Shown in pieces: positions 22,826-32,029 of a stretch of 64,000 nt of DNA. The position numbers and the translations under genes are program-made. Under the pieces are notes generated by a model, which ran no database searches, had not been told where the DNA came from, and was given only the letters and a program-made list of their open reading frames with translations. Location: NCBI GenBank assembly GCA_963717955.1, contig CAVQXR010000001.1, positions 186,001-250,000 of the forward strand, read 5' to 3'. This DNA is from CAVQXR01 sp963717955 (GTDB taxonomy: Bacteria; Actinomycetota; Thermoleophilia; Gaiellales; Gaiellaceae). The stretch's first letter is position 1; each line of letters starts with the position of its first letter.

Positions 22826-25800
22826 GTGTTCACGCCACTTCCGCCCGTGCCCGACCACGCCGGCCTCGAGGACGACGTGCTCGCGCTTCTGGGAGGAGCG
22901 GCAGGTCTTCGACCGCCTGCGCGAGCGGAACGCCGACGGGCCGACCTGGAGCTTCATCGACGGGCCGATCACGGCCAACAAGCGCATGGGCGTCCATCAC
23001 ATGTGGGGGCGCACGCTCAAGGACGTCTTCCAGCGGTACAAGGCGCTGCGACGGGTTCCGGCAGCGCTACCAGAACGGCTACGACTGCCAGGGACTGTGG
23101 GTGGAGGTCGGGGTCGAGCGTGAGCTCGGGCTGAACTCGAAGCGCGAGATCGAGGAGTACGGGCTCGCCGAGTTCGCGCGCCGCTGCCGCGAGAAGGTGG
23201 CCTGGTCGGCCGAGGCGATCACCGAGCAGTCGAAACGGCTCGGGATGTGGATGGACTGGGGCAACGACTACTTCACGTTCTCGGACACGAACATCGAGTA
23301 CATCTGGCGCTTTCTCAAGATCGTCCACGAGAGCGGCTGGCTCGTCCGCGGGCATCGCTCGACCGAGTGGTGCCCCCGGTGCGGAACGTCGATCTCCCAG
23401 CACGAGCTGGCCGGCTACTACTTCGACGAAGACGCGATCCGTCGCTCTTCGTGCGCTTTCCGCTGAAGGACCGTGAGGGCGAGTCACTCGTCGTCTGGAC
23501 GACGACGCCGTGGACGCTGCCCGCGAACGTCGCGGCTGCCGTGCGCCCGACGCCGAGTACGGGCTGCTCGCGAACGGCGACTGGGTCGCGGTCGCGCGCT
23601 ATCCGAGGAGACCGTTCGTCGAGCGCGTCCGGGGCGCGAGAGCTCGTCGGGCTCGAGTACGCGGGGCCGTTCGACCACCTGCCGGCGGCGGCGGCCGTCG
23701 CGCATCGCGTGATCCCCTGGGACGGAGGTCTCGCTCGACGAGGGAAGCGGGATCGTGCACATCGCGCCCGGGCTGCGGCTCGGAGGACTTCGAGCTCTCG
23801 AAGGTGCACGATCTCCCGATCCTCACGCCGGTCGACGAGGCCGGCCGCTTCTACGACGACTACGGGTGGCTGCACGGGCTCTCGACGGCGGAGGCGAAGG
23901 ATCAGATCATCGGCGACCTGCACGAGCGCGGGCCTCCTCGTCGAGGCCGGCGAGATCCAGCATCGCTACCCGTTCTGCTGGCGCTGCGAGACGCCGCTCA
24001 TCTTCCGCATCACCGACGACTGGTTCATCGCCGCCGACGAGATCCGGCCGCGCGCTGCTCGAGGCCAACACGAGCGTCGACTGGGTGCCGGAGCACTTCG
24101 GCAAGCGGATGGACGACTGGCTCCGCGAACATGGGCGACTGGAACATCTCGCGGAAGCGCTACTTCGGGCTGCCGCTGCCGTTCTACCCGTGCTCGCTGC
24201 GGGCACGCTGAACGTGATCGGGTCGCTCGCCGAGCTCCGGGAGACGGGCGACTGCGGGCTCGACCAGCTCGAGGAGCTCCACCGGCCCTGGATCGACGAG
24301 GTGCGCGATCCGCTGCGACGGCTGCGGCGAGGAGGTCGAGCGCGTCGCCGAGGTCGGCGACGTCTGGCTCGACGCCGGCATCGTCCCGTTCTCCACCCTC
24401 GGCTGGAAGAGCGCGGAGTGGGTCGAGGGCGGGAACGCGACCGGCGCCGCACGCGGGCTGACGACGGCCGATCTCCCCGACCACGCCTACTGGGAGACGT
24501 GGTTCCCGGCCGACTGGGTCTCCGAGATGCGGGAGCAGATCCGGCTCTGGTTCTACGCGCAGCTCTTCATGTCGGTGATGCTGGTCGGCCGCGCTGCCGT
24601 ACCGGCAGGTGCTCTCCTACGAGAAGCTGCTCGACGAGACCGGCCGCGAGATGCACGGCAGCCTCGGCAACGCGATCGACGCCGACGAGGCGTTCGAGCG
24701 GATGGGCGCCGACGTGATGCGCTGGATGTACTGCGCGCAGCCGCCCGACCCAGAACATCCGCTTCGGCTTCGGGCCCGCCGAGGAGGTCAAGCGAAAGCT
24801 CCTGACCGTCTGGAACTCCGTCTCGTTCCTCGTCACCTACGCGACGATCGAGGGCTTCGAGCCGCGCTACGCGGATCTCGACCGGCGGGCCCGCCGGAGG
24901 TCGAGCTCCGCCCGCTCGACCGCTGGCTGCTCGCGCGGACGCAGGCGTTCCTCGCGGAGGCGAGCGCGTCCTACGAGGGGTTCCTGACGGTCGGCGTCGT
25001 CCGCGCGCTCGAGTCGTTCGTCGACGATCTCTCGAACTGGTACATCCGACGGTCACGCCGCCGCTTCTGGGAGGACGACGACGAGGCGGCGTTCCGAACG
25101 CTCTGGTACGGGCTCGTCCAGGCGCTCCGAGCGTTCTCCCCGATCATGCCGTTCCTCGACCGAGCACCTGTGGCAGAACCTCGTCGCCGGGCGTGCGAGG
25201 GCGCGCCCGACGAGCGTGTTTCTCGCCGGCTGGCCCGCGCCGAACGCGACGCTCGCGGACGAGACGCTCGCTCGAGGAGATCGCGGCAGGTGCGGCAGGT
25301 CGTCGAGCTCGGGCGCCGAGCGCGCGCTCGGACGCAGGGGTCAAGCACCGCCAGCCGCTGCCGGCAGGCTCATCGTGCGAGGGCGCCGCGAGGGCGCCGG
25401 ACGCACGTCGACGAGATCCGGGAGGAGCTCCGCGTGAAGGACGTCGGCTTCGACACCGATCGCGGGTCGCGACGCTGCGCGCTGAAGCCGAACCTTCCCG
25501 TGCTCGGGCCGAAGCTCGGCCAGGAGCTTCCCGAGCGTCCGTGAGGCGCTCGCGGCGGGTGACGTCGAGCACCTCGAGGGCGGGCGTGCTCCTTGCGCGG
25601 GCATCGAGCTCGAGCCGGACGAGGTCTCCGGGGCGAGCAGATCTCGGCTCCGACGGCTGGGCGATCCGAGCAGGAAGGCTCGTCTCGGTCGCGCTCGACA
25701 CCGAGCTCGACCCGACGCTCGCTCTCGAGGGACGAGCGCTCGACGTGATCCACACGCATCCAGCGCCTGCGCAAGGATTCCGGCCTCGAGATCACCGACC

Positions 25801-25941
25801 GGATCGAGATCCGCTGGGACGGCGACGGACGGGCTCGAGGACGTCTTCGCGGCCCACGGCGAGCGGATCGCTCGCGAGACGCTCGCCGTCGGGATCGAAC
25901 GGGCGCCCGGGCGAGCCGCTCTCCGTTGTCAGAAGCGCTGA
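22826..25941 (+). CDS. ileS: Isoleucyl-tRNA synthetase, reading frame broken by many single-base indels
   Basis: Charges tRNA-Ile. GTG 22826 follows TAGACT (22812-22817) by eight bases. A roughly 1030-residue IleRS can be read by joining frames: 'FIDGPITANKRMGVHHMWGR' (HIGH-like region), 'WTTTPWTLPANVAAAV', 'YPFCWRCETPLIFR', 'GDWNISRKRYFG', the KMSKS-region remnant 'HGSLGNAIDADEAFERMGAD' and the C-terminal 'VALDTELDPTLALEGRALDV'. At least a dozen shifts occur, about every 50-400 bases, mostly one extra base at CG-rich sites. Since ileS is essential and no second copy is visible, sequence error is likelier than decay. The end coordinate is approximate. Confidence 0.88.
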
Positions 25942-26914
25942 GCCGAGCTCGATCAGCGCGCGCGCGACGGCCGGCCGCGCGGGAGCAGCGGCAAGCGGAA
26001 CGACGACGTCCTCGCTGATCGAGCGGTGCGGTCGTGATCTCGACGACGCCGCGCGCCCGGAACCAGTCGCAGACGGACGCGGACGAGCCGCTCGGGCGCG
26101 GAGGCGCCGGAGGTGACGCCGACGGTCTCGACGCCCGTCGAGCCAGCGCTCGTCGATCGCGCTCTCGTCCTCGATCAGGTGCGCGCGGACGCCGCCGTTG
26201 CGGGCGACCTCGACGAGCCGCTGCGAGTTCGAGCTGTTCTGCGAGCCGATCACGAGCACGAGGTCGACCTCGGGCAAGCAGCGCCTTGACCGCCCGCTGC
26301 CGGTTCGACGGTCGCGTAGCAGATGTCGTCCTTCCTCGGCCCGACGATGCCGGGGAACCGACGCCGCAGGACGGCGACGATCTCCGCCGTCTCGTCCACC
26401 GAGAGCGTCGTCTGCGTGAGGTAGGCGAGCCGCGTGCCGGTCGCGGGGCTCGACAGTCGCTCGGCATCCGCCGCGCGACTGCACGAGGAGGATCGCGTCG
26501 GGCGCCTCTCCGATCGTGCCCTCGACCTCGTCGTGCCCGGCGTGTCCGATCAGCAGCGATCGTGTAGCCGAGCGCCGGCGATACTGCCGGGCCTCGGAGT
26601 GCACCTTCGTCACCAGCGGGCAGGTGGCGTCGATCGTCTGCAGGCCGCGCGGCCGCGCGTTCGTGCACCGATGGGCGCGACGCCGTGGGCGGAGAAGATG
26701 ACCAGGCGCGCCCTCGGGCACCTCGTCCTCGCTCTCGACGAAGACCGCGCCGCGATGCTCGAGGTCCCGCACGACGTGCGTGTTGTGCACGATCTGCCGC
26801 CGGACGTACACGGGCGGCCCGTAGCGCTTCGAGCGCCTGCTCGACGGTGTCGACGGCCCGCTCGACGCCGGCGCAGTAGCCGCGCGGCGAGGCGAGGAGG
26901 ACGTGCCTGACCAC
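25929..26914 (-). CDS. ispH: 4-hydroxy-3-methylbut-2-enyl diphosphate reductase, frameshifted
   Basis: Last enzyme of the MEP isoprenoid pathway, with a [4Fe-4S] cluster. From GTG 26914 the frames read 'VLLASPRGYCAGVERAVDTV' (first cluster cysteine), 'VRRQIVHNTHVVRDLEHRGA', an 'SAHGV' motif, 'TIDATCPLVTKVHSEA' (second cysteine) and 'RLVEVARNGGVRAHLIEDE', ending near 'DWFRARGVVEI'. At least seven single-base shifts interrupt it. It is convergent with ileS and the two ends overlap or abut, so the stop is approximate. This is an essential gene, so technical indels are favoured. Confidence 0.85.
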
Positions 26915-26952
26915 GTCCCGTCGATAGTAGCTGCGAGCGGCGGGCATGACGC

Positions 26953-27940
26953 TCAGCGATCGTCGTGCACGCGTGCCGTCTGCGCGATCCCCACCCCGAC
27001 GAGGACGAGGATGCCGCCGGCGATCTCCCCGGGGCTCAGCGACTCTACCAGCCAGGCGAAGGCGACGAGCGCTGCGATGACCGGCTCGAGCATGGCGATG
27101 ATCACGATCCGCGTCGCCGACAGGTGATGGAGCGCGCTCGACCATGAGGATGAACGGGACGAATGTCCCGAGCACGACGACCGAGAGCAGCAGCGACCAG
27201 GTGGGCGCTGTCGTGCCGGCGAGACGGCCGAGCAGCGAGACGTGGTCGTCGAGCAGGTCGGCCGGATAGCTCGACCACGGCTGCACGATCGACCAGAACG
27301 CGGTGGCGAGGAGAAACCCCCACGCGAGCAGGGAGAGCACGTCGCGACCGCGGGCGAGGCTGTGCTCCGCGATCAGGATGTACACGGCGTAGGCGAGGGC
27401 GGCGAGGAAGCACGCGGCGACACCGAGCCCGCCGAGGTTCGACGCCGCCCCAGAGGCCGACGACGAGCGTCAAGCCGCCGAGCGCGACCGCGATCGCCAG
27501 TACCAGAGCCGTCGACGGACCGGCTCCTTGACGACGAGCAGCACCCAGAGTGCGACGATCACCGGCGCGATGTACTGGATGACGAGCGCGACGCCGATCT
27601 CGAGGCGCTCGATCCCGACGTAGTAGAAGAACTGCACGAAGGCGAGCCCGAGCACTCCGAACACCGCGAGGAGCGGGATCTCCCGTCGCGCGATCGCAAG
27701 CCCTCGAGGTCGCGTGAGCAGGGCGGCCGCGACGAACAGCACCGCGGCACCGGCCGCCCGCGTCTCGGCGAGGCGGAGGGTCGTCATGCCCGAGCCCAGC
27801 ACGACCTTCGAGACGGTCGCGTTGACCGCCCAGAGCGTGACGGCGGAGGTCACGAGCGCGTAGCCGAGGACGGGCCGCTGATGCCTCGCAGGACGGGCTT
27901 CGAGCTCTGCCAGCTCCTCGGTCAGCGGGGCGTCGACCAT
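26953..27940 (-). CDS. EamA-family (drug/metabolite) transporter, frameshifted
   Basis: About 325 residues with around ten hydrophobic helices, from ATG 27940. The first two-thirds is in one frame ('ALVTSAVTLWAVNATVSKVV', 'FGVLGLAFVQFFYYVGIERL', 'VIQYIAPVIVALWVLLVVKE'), matching the EamA repeat with its P-x-x-x-x-x-E pattern. Shifts occur near 27500, 27440 and 27135. The C-terminus reads 'IIAMLEPVIAALVAFAWLVE' and ends 'ARVHDDR'. It is probably an exporter of small metabolites or amino acids. It is the first of four EamA-type genes in the window. Confidence 0.8.
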
Positions 27941-28011
27941 CGAGACGGGAGGCTAACCCCGGCAGCCGCTGCAAGACTGTGAGGTGCCGGGTCGAATTCG
28001 AGAGTCGGCGG

Positions 28012-28086
28012 CGGGGCGTGGCGCAGCCTGGTTAGCGCGCTTGCTTTGGGAGCAAGAGGTCGCGAGTTCGAATCTCGCCGCCCCGA
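28012..28086 (+). tRNA. tRNA-Pro (anticodon TGG)
   Basis: A 75-base cloverleaf: acceptor CGGGGCG pairs with CGCCCCG, the anticodon arm is CTTGC-TTTGGGA-GCAAG giving TGG, and the T arm is GCGAG-TTCGAAT-CTCGC. The discriminator is A and CCA is not encoded. The M15 peptidase ATG follows only six bases later, so both may share a transcript. Confidence 0.95.
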
Positions 28087-28091
28087 CTGTG

Positions 28092-28732
28092 ATGAGACGG
28101 ACTGCGGTCGTCGTGCTGCTCGCCGTGCTGCTCGCCCCGGCGGGCGCCGGCGCGGCGCAGTTCAGCGGGACGATCAGCCCGCTCTCGACCGACCTGCGCG
28201 CCCGGATGACCGGGGTGTCGTGGCACCGGGGTTGCCCCGTCCCGCTTCGCGACCTCCGCCTGCTCGCGCTCCGGCACAGGGGGTTCGACGGAACGGTCCG
28301 AACAGGGAGCTCGTCGTGCACGAGGACGTCGCCGCTGACGTCGTGCACGTTTTCCGGCGCCTCTTCGCGGCCGGCTACCCGATCCGGAAGATGCGGCTGA
28401 TCGATGCCTACGGCGGCAGCGACTTCCGCTCGATCGAGGCCGACAACACCTCCGCGTTCAACTGCCGGCGGGCGGCCGGCTCGGGGAGCTGGTCGAACCA
28501 CGCGTACGGGAAGGCCATCGACCTCAACCCGATCGAGAACCCCTACGTCGCGGGAGGGCGTGTCTACCACGACGCGAGCCGCGCCTACGTCGACCGCTCG
28601 AAGCGACGCAGGGGGATGGTGCACGCCGGCGACGTCGTCGTCCGCTCGTTCGCGGCCGTCGGGTGGGGTTGGGGCGGCGCCTGGTCGGGCGGCGTCAAGG
28701 ACTACCAGCACTTCTCCTGGAACGGGCGCTGA
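28092..28732 (+). CDS. M15-family D-alanyl-D-alanine carboxypeptidase-like protein, one frameshift
   Basis: About 213 residues. A signal peptide (MRRTAVVVLLAVLLAPAGAGA) predicts secretion. After a shift near 28305, explained by one missing G in a G run, the catalytic domain continues: 'NHAYGKAIDLNP' supplies the first zinc ligands (H-x6-D) and 'DYQHFSWNG' the last His. This is the VanY/M15 pattern of peptidoglycan-cleaving carboxypeptidases. It starts directly after tRNA-Pro. Confidence 0.85.
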
Positions 28733-28781
28733 CCTCCGGCCTCGAGTCCACGTGCGGCCGACGCTCCGGGAGCAGCGGGCG

Positions 28782-29636
28782 ATGACGGCCGTCGGCTTCG
28801 GGGTGCTCACCGCCCTGTTCTGGGGTGCGGGGGCGCTGATCAGCGTCCGTCAGGTCAGGGTGCTCCGCGCCGGGGGCTCGCTGCTCTGGATGATGGCCAT
28901 CGGGTTGCTGCTCGTCACCCCGGCGGTGGCGTTCGTGGACGTGCCAGACGCGCCGACGTCGACCTGGGTGTACGCGGCCGGCTCGGGCGTCGGCTACGTC
29001 GTCGGGACGGCGTTCTGGTTCCTCGCCGTCGGGCGGGGCCGGATCTCGGTGCTGACGCCGATCGTGTCGACGGACGGCGCGATCGCCGCCGTGATCGCGA
29101 TCGCCGCGTTCGACGAGACGGTGAGCCGAGGGGTCGCGATCGCGCTGGCCGTGATCGTCTGCGGGATCATCGTCACCAGCCTGCACCCGGGCCTCGACGC
29201 CGGCGGCGCTCGCGGGCACGGAGGCACGGCGGCGGTCGTGCTCGCGCTCGGCGCTGCGCTCGGCTACGGCTTCTCGTTCGTGGCGGCGGGCGAGGCGGCC
29301 GACCTCGGGGCCGTGTGGGCCGTCTGGGTCTCTCGCCTCGCCGCGACGGCGCTCGTCGTCCCGGCCGCGCTCCTGCTCGGCTTCGCATCGCTCCCTCCCC
29401 GGCGGATCCTGGTGTGGCCGCTCGCGACGGCCGCGACGGACATCGCCGGCTTCGTCGCCTTCCTCAAGGGCGCGACCTCGAGCGTCGCCGTCACGTCGGT
29501 GCTCGCCTCCCAGTACGCCGTGGTCGCGGTGCTCGGGGGGATCCTCGTCTACCGCGAGCGTCTGACGCCGCTGCAGGTCGGCGGGATCGCGCTGACGCTT
29601 CTCGGCGTCGGCGCGCTCGCATTCCTCCGCGGCTGA
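28782..29636 (+). CDS. EamA-family transporter
   Basis: 284 residues with about ten membrane helices and a two-fold EamA repeat: 'VGFGVLTALFWGAGALISVR' opens repeat one and 'AVVLALGAALGYGFSFVAAG' opens repeat two. The end 'VLGGILVYRERLTPLQVGG' has the typical E-x-L-x-x-x-Q motif. An intact frame contrasts with the broken genes just upstream. GTG 28752 is an alternative start. A repeat element begins three bases after the stop. Confidence 0.85.
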   Translation: MTAVGFGVLTALFWGAGALISVRQVRVLRAGGSLLWMMAIGLLLVTPAVAFVDVPDAPTSTWVYAAGSGVGYVVGTAFWFLAVGRGRISVLTPIVSTDGAIAAVIAIAAFDETVSRGVAIALAVIVCGIIVTSLHPGLDAGGARGHGGTAAVVLALGAALGYGFSFVAAGEAADLGAVWAVWVSRLAATALVVPAALLLGFASLPPRRILVWPLATAATDIAGFVAFLKGATSSVAVTSVLASQYAVVAVLGGILVYRERLTPLQVGGIALTLLGVGALAFLRG

Positions 29637-29638
29637 AG

Positions 29639-29797
29639 ACTCGTTTCGGAACGACGTTTCGCCGCCGGGACGTGATGGGCCAGTGCGATGTAAGGACGCA
29701 GGAAGCCCCAATACGAGACGTATTGGGGCGCCCGAGGACGCGACAGCGGGCTGGCACAGCGCGTAACGGTGGCACAAGGCTTCGTTCAGAAACGAGT
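29639..29797. repeat. 159-bp terminal-inverted-repeat element, copy D
   Basis: Ends ACTCGTTTCGGAACGA (29639-29654) and TCGTTCAGAAACGAGT (29782-29797) are inverted copies with 15 of 16 matches. Inside is an 18-base exact match (29692-29709) to the inverse of 16995-17012, directly followed by a ten-pair hairpin CCCCAATACG-aga-CGTATTGGGG. It fills the gap between convergent EamA and ArsC genes and could serve as a two-way terminator. Confidence 0.6.
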
Positions 29798-29805
29798 TCC
29801 AAGCC

Positions 29806-30162
29806 TCAGACCGCGAGGAAGTGCGCGACGCGCCCCTTCGGACGGCCGATGATCGCGCGGTCGCCCATCACGAGCACCGGTCGCTGCATGAGTCGCGGGT
29901 ATCGCTCCAGCAGCTCGACCACGGCTTCCGGCGTCCGGTAATCCGCCTCGTCGAGCCCGAGCTTCCCGAACTGCGAGTCTTTCCGGACGAGATCCTCGAC
30001 CGGGTCCTCGAGGATCGCGACGAGACGCTCGAGCGTGGCTCTATCGGGCCTCTGCTTGAGGTACTCGACGATGTCGAGCTCGACGCCGGCTTCCCTGGCG
30101 ACCGCCAGGGCACTCTGCGACGAGTTTCAGTGCGGGTTGTGGTAGATCGTCGCCCGTGCCAC
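29806..30162 (-). CDS. ArsC-type (glutaredoxin-fold) reductase with in-frame TGA at the catalytic cysteine (predicted selenoprotein)
   Basis: 118 residues from GTG 30162, seven bases after TAGGAT. One TGA (30129-30127) is codon 12: 'ATIYHNPH' then TGA then 'NSSQSALAVAREAGVELDIV'. ArsC proteins read I-Y-H-N-P-x-C-S-x-S-R here, so TGA replaces the arsenate-attacking Cys. Downstream 'EYLKQRPDRATLERL' and 'RPVLVMGDRAIIGRPKGRV' are the conserved ArsC/Spx-like blocks. A perfect hairpin follows the TGA. The frame is open on both sides, so an indel cannot explain it. Substrate could be arsenate or another thiol-reducible compound. It is convergent with the EamA gene. Confidence 0.87.
30093..30110 (-). 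promoter_or_regulatory. Predicted bacterial SECIS element of ArsC
   Basis: On the minus strand, bases 17-34 after the TGA are CCCTGGC-GGTC-GCCAGGG: seven perfect pairs around a GGTC loop. Both first loop bases are G, at 24 and 25 bases from TGA. The E. coli fdhF SECIS loop also contains GGUC. This fits the distance and loop rules for bacterial selenocysteine insertion. Confidence 0.8.
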
Positions 30163-30283
30163 GCCGCGGATCCTAGACCGTTTCGCGCTCGGTCGGTCGA
30201 TGGACGAGGCGTATGTCAGGGAAGATTGGGGACGGGCATGCGCCGAGCGGCGTGATCGCCGCGACGACACCGAGGAGGTCAGG

Positions 30284-30769
30284 ATGGCGGAGCTACCGCT
30301 GCACCCGGACGCCGAGCCGCTCGCGTTCCTGCTGGGAACGTGGAGCGGCAGGGGCCGGGGGGAGTATCCGACGATCGAGGCGTTCGACTTCGAGGAGGAG
30401 ACCCGGTTCTGGCACGCCGGCGCCTCCTTTCTCTACTACCACTTGCGCACGTGGAGCCCCTCCGGCGGGGAGCACCTGCACAGCGAGCTCGGCTTCTGGC
30501 GCGCCCACCCGGGCGGCGGTGTCGACGTGACGCTCGCACACCCGCTCGGGTTGACCGAGGTCGCCGAGGGCACGAACCGGGGCGGGCAGATCGAGCTCTC
30601 CTCCACGAGCGTCGGGCGGACACCGGTCGGCGCATCCGCGGTGACCGCGCTCGAGCGTCGGTACCGCGTCAGCGGCGACGTCATGGACTACGAGGTGCAG
30701 ATGGCGATGGACGAGACCCCGCTCGTCCTCCACATCGTGGGGACGCTCCGGCGCGTGACGAGCGCGTAG
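30284..30769 (+). CDS. Nitrobindin-family heme-binding beta-barrel protein
   Basis: 161 residues from ATG 30284, preceded by AGGAGG 5-10 bases upstream. 'PLAFLLGTWSGRGRGEYPTI' near the start is the hallmark G-T-W-x-G-x-G of nitrobindin (DUF1794, FABP-like). 'FYYHLRTWSPSGGEHLHSELGFWR' and 'VDVTLAHPLGLTEVAEGT' follow, and the near-C-terminal 'TPLVLHIVGTLRR' carries the histidine that ligates heme in this family. Members bind ferric heme and handle nitric oxide or peroxynitrite. It is divergent from arsC across a 121-base gap. Confidence 0.88.
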   Translation: MAELPLHPDAEPLAFLLGTWSGRGRGEYPTIEAFDFEEETRFWHAGASFLYYHLRTWSPSGGEHLHSELGFWRAHPGGGVDVTLAHPLGLTEVAEGTNRGGQIELSSTSVGRTPVGASAVTALERRYRVSGDVMDYEVQMAMDETPLVLHIVGTLRRVTSA

Positions 30770-30951
30770 CCGTCTCGGCGGTACGGCCCATCGGGGCACG
30801 CTCTGGCATCGGCGTTCGAGACATCGCGATGCGGGCTCCATGCGGATGGGGCCAAAGACGTCGGAACGCCCGCGCAAGTTTTTTCCGTCGGCTCGCTCTA
30901 GTGAAAGATTGCGGCGGTACACGCCACCGCATCATCCCCCTCCCAGGTCAG

Positions 30952-30984
30952 CCCCGGCGGAGCAAGGACACGGCTCCGCCGGGG
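30952..30984. promoter_or_regulatory. 12-pair perfect hairpin upstream of the ligase gene
   Basis: CCCCGGCGGAGC and GCTCCGCCGGGG are exact complements around a nine-base loop (AAGGACACG). It ends 30 bases before the ligase -10 box (TAGCCT, 31015-31020). It may terminate read-through from nitrobindin or be a small extragenic repeat. The 258-base gap before the ligase otherwise shows only a short T-rich patch near 30880-30886. Confidence 0.4.
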
Positions 30985-31027
30985 TGGCGTCACCGGGACG
31001 GCGCGGGACGCTGGTAGCCTCGCCCTC

Positions 31028-32029
31028 GTGAGCGGCCCTTCGCCCGGTCTTCCCTTCCCGCCGATGGAGGCGCAGCTCGTCCGGGAGCTGCCGCCGGGCG
31101 ACGGCTGGCAGTACGAGCCGAAGTGGGACGGGTTTCGCGGCGTGCTCGAGAACCTGGACGGTGACCTGTCGCTCTGGAGCCGTAACGCCAGGCCGCTCCT
31201 GCGCTACTTCCCGGAGCTGCGGCCGCTCGGAGAGCGTCTCCCTCCCCGGTCGGCCCTCGACGGCGAGATCGTGATCGAACGCGACGGGAGGCTCGATTTC
31301 GACGCCATGCAGATGCGGCTGCATCCGGCAGAGAGCCGCGTCAGACGGCTGGCCGCGGAGATCCCCGCGCAGCTCGTCGTCTTCGACGTCCTGCTCTGGG
31401 ACGGCGAGGAGGTGTGGAAGCTCCCGCTCGAGGACCGCCGGGCCCGCCTCGAGGAGCTGCCGCTCAGGGTCTCGGTCGCGAGCCGCGACCGAGAGCAGGC
31501 GGCGCGCTGGCTCGAGACGCTCGAGGTCGCCGGTTTCGACGGCGTGGTCGCCAAGCGGCTCGGGCTCCCGTACCTCCCCGGCTCGCGTGACGGCGTCGTC
31601 AAGGTGAAGAGCCACCGCACGGCCGACTGCGTCGTCGTCGGCGTCCGGATCGCGGCGGGAGGCGGTCTCGCCACGCTGCTTCTCGGGCTGCGCGAGCGTG
31701 ACGGTGACCTGCGCTACGTGGGCTCGGCGGCGGTCGCGCCGAGCCGCGAGCAGGAGCTCGCCGGGATCCTCGCGCCGCTGTTCGCCGACGCGCCGGAGCG
31801 GCGCTTCTCCGAGCCGACGCGGTGGGGGGGCGGCGAGCTCGAGGAGCGGCCCGTCCGGCCGGAGCTCGTCGTGGAGGTGCGCTACGACAAGTGGCAGGGG
31901 CGGCGCTTCCGCCACGGGACGCGGCTCCTGCGGCTCCGCCCGGACAAGGAGCCGGCGCAGTGCACGATCGACCAGGTCGCGCCTCTGCCCCGGCCGGGCG
32001 ACCCGACGGTAGGGCGGCTCGTCCGCTAG
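31028..32029 (+). CDS. ATP-dependent DNA ligase (LigD-ligase-like)
   Basis: 333 residues from GTG 31028, seven bases after TAGCCT. Motif I 'YEPKWDGFRG' supplies the adenylated lysine near residue 34. 'ALDGEIVIERDGRLDFDAMQ' is motif III/IIIa, 'GFDGVVAKRLG' motif IV, and 'VKVKSHRTADCVVVG' motif V. The OB domain follows and ends 'RPDKEPAQCTI', as in LigC/LigD ligase domains. Such ligases serve non-homologous end joining or gap repair. A LigD-type polymerase is encoded 0.7 kb away on the other strand; no Ku gene is in the window. Confidence 0.92.
   Translation: MSGPSPGLPFPPMEAQLVRELPPGDGWQYEPKWDGFRGVLENLDGDLSLWSRNARPLLRYFPELRPLGERLPPRSALDGEIVIERDGRLDFDAMQMRLHPAESRVRRLAAEIPAQLVVFDVLLWDGEEVWKLPLEDRRARLEELPLRVSVASRDREQAARWLETLEVAGFDGVVAKRLGLPYLPGSRDGVVKVKSHRTADCVVVGVRIAAGGGLATLLLGLRERDGDLRYVGSAAVAPSREQELAGILAPLFADAPERRFSEPTRWGGGELEERPVRPELVVEVRYDKWQGRRFRHGTRLLRLRPDKEPAQCTIDQVAPLPRPGDPTVGRLVR

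Noticed and set aside
22826..25941. Programmed frameshifting or editing to explain the broken ileS frame
   Set aside because: There are too many shifts, at unrelated sequences and without slippery heptamers, and neighbouring genes show the same pattern. Sequence error is far simpler.
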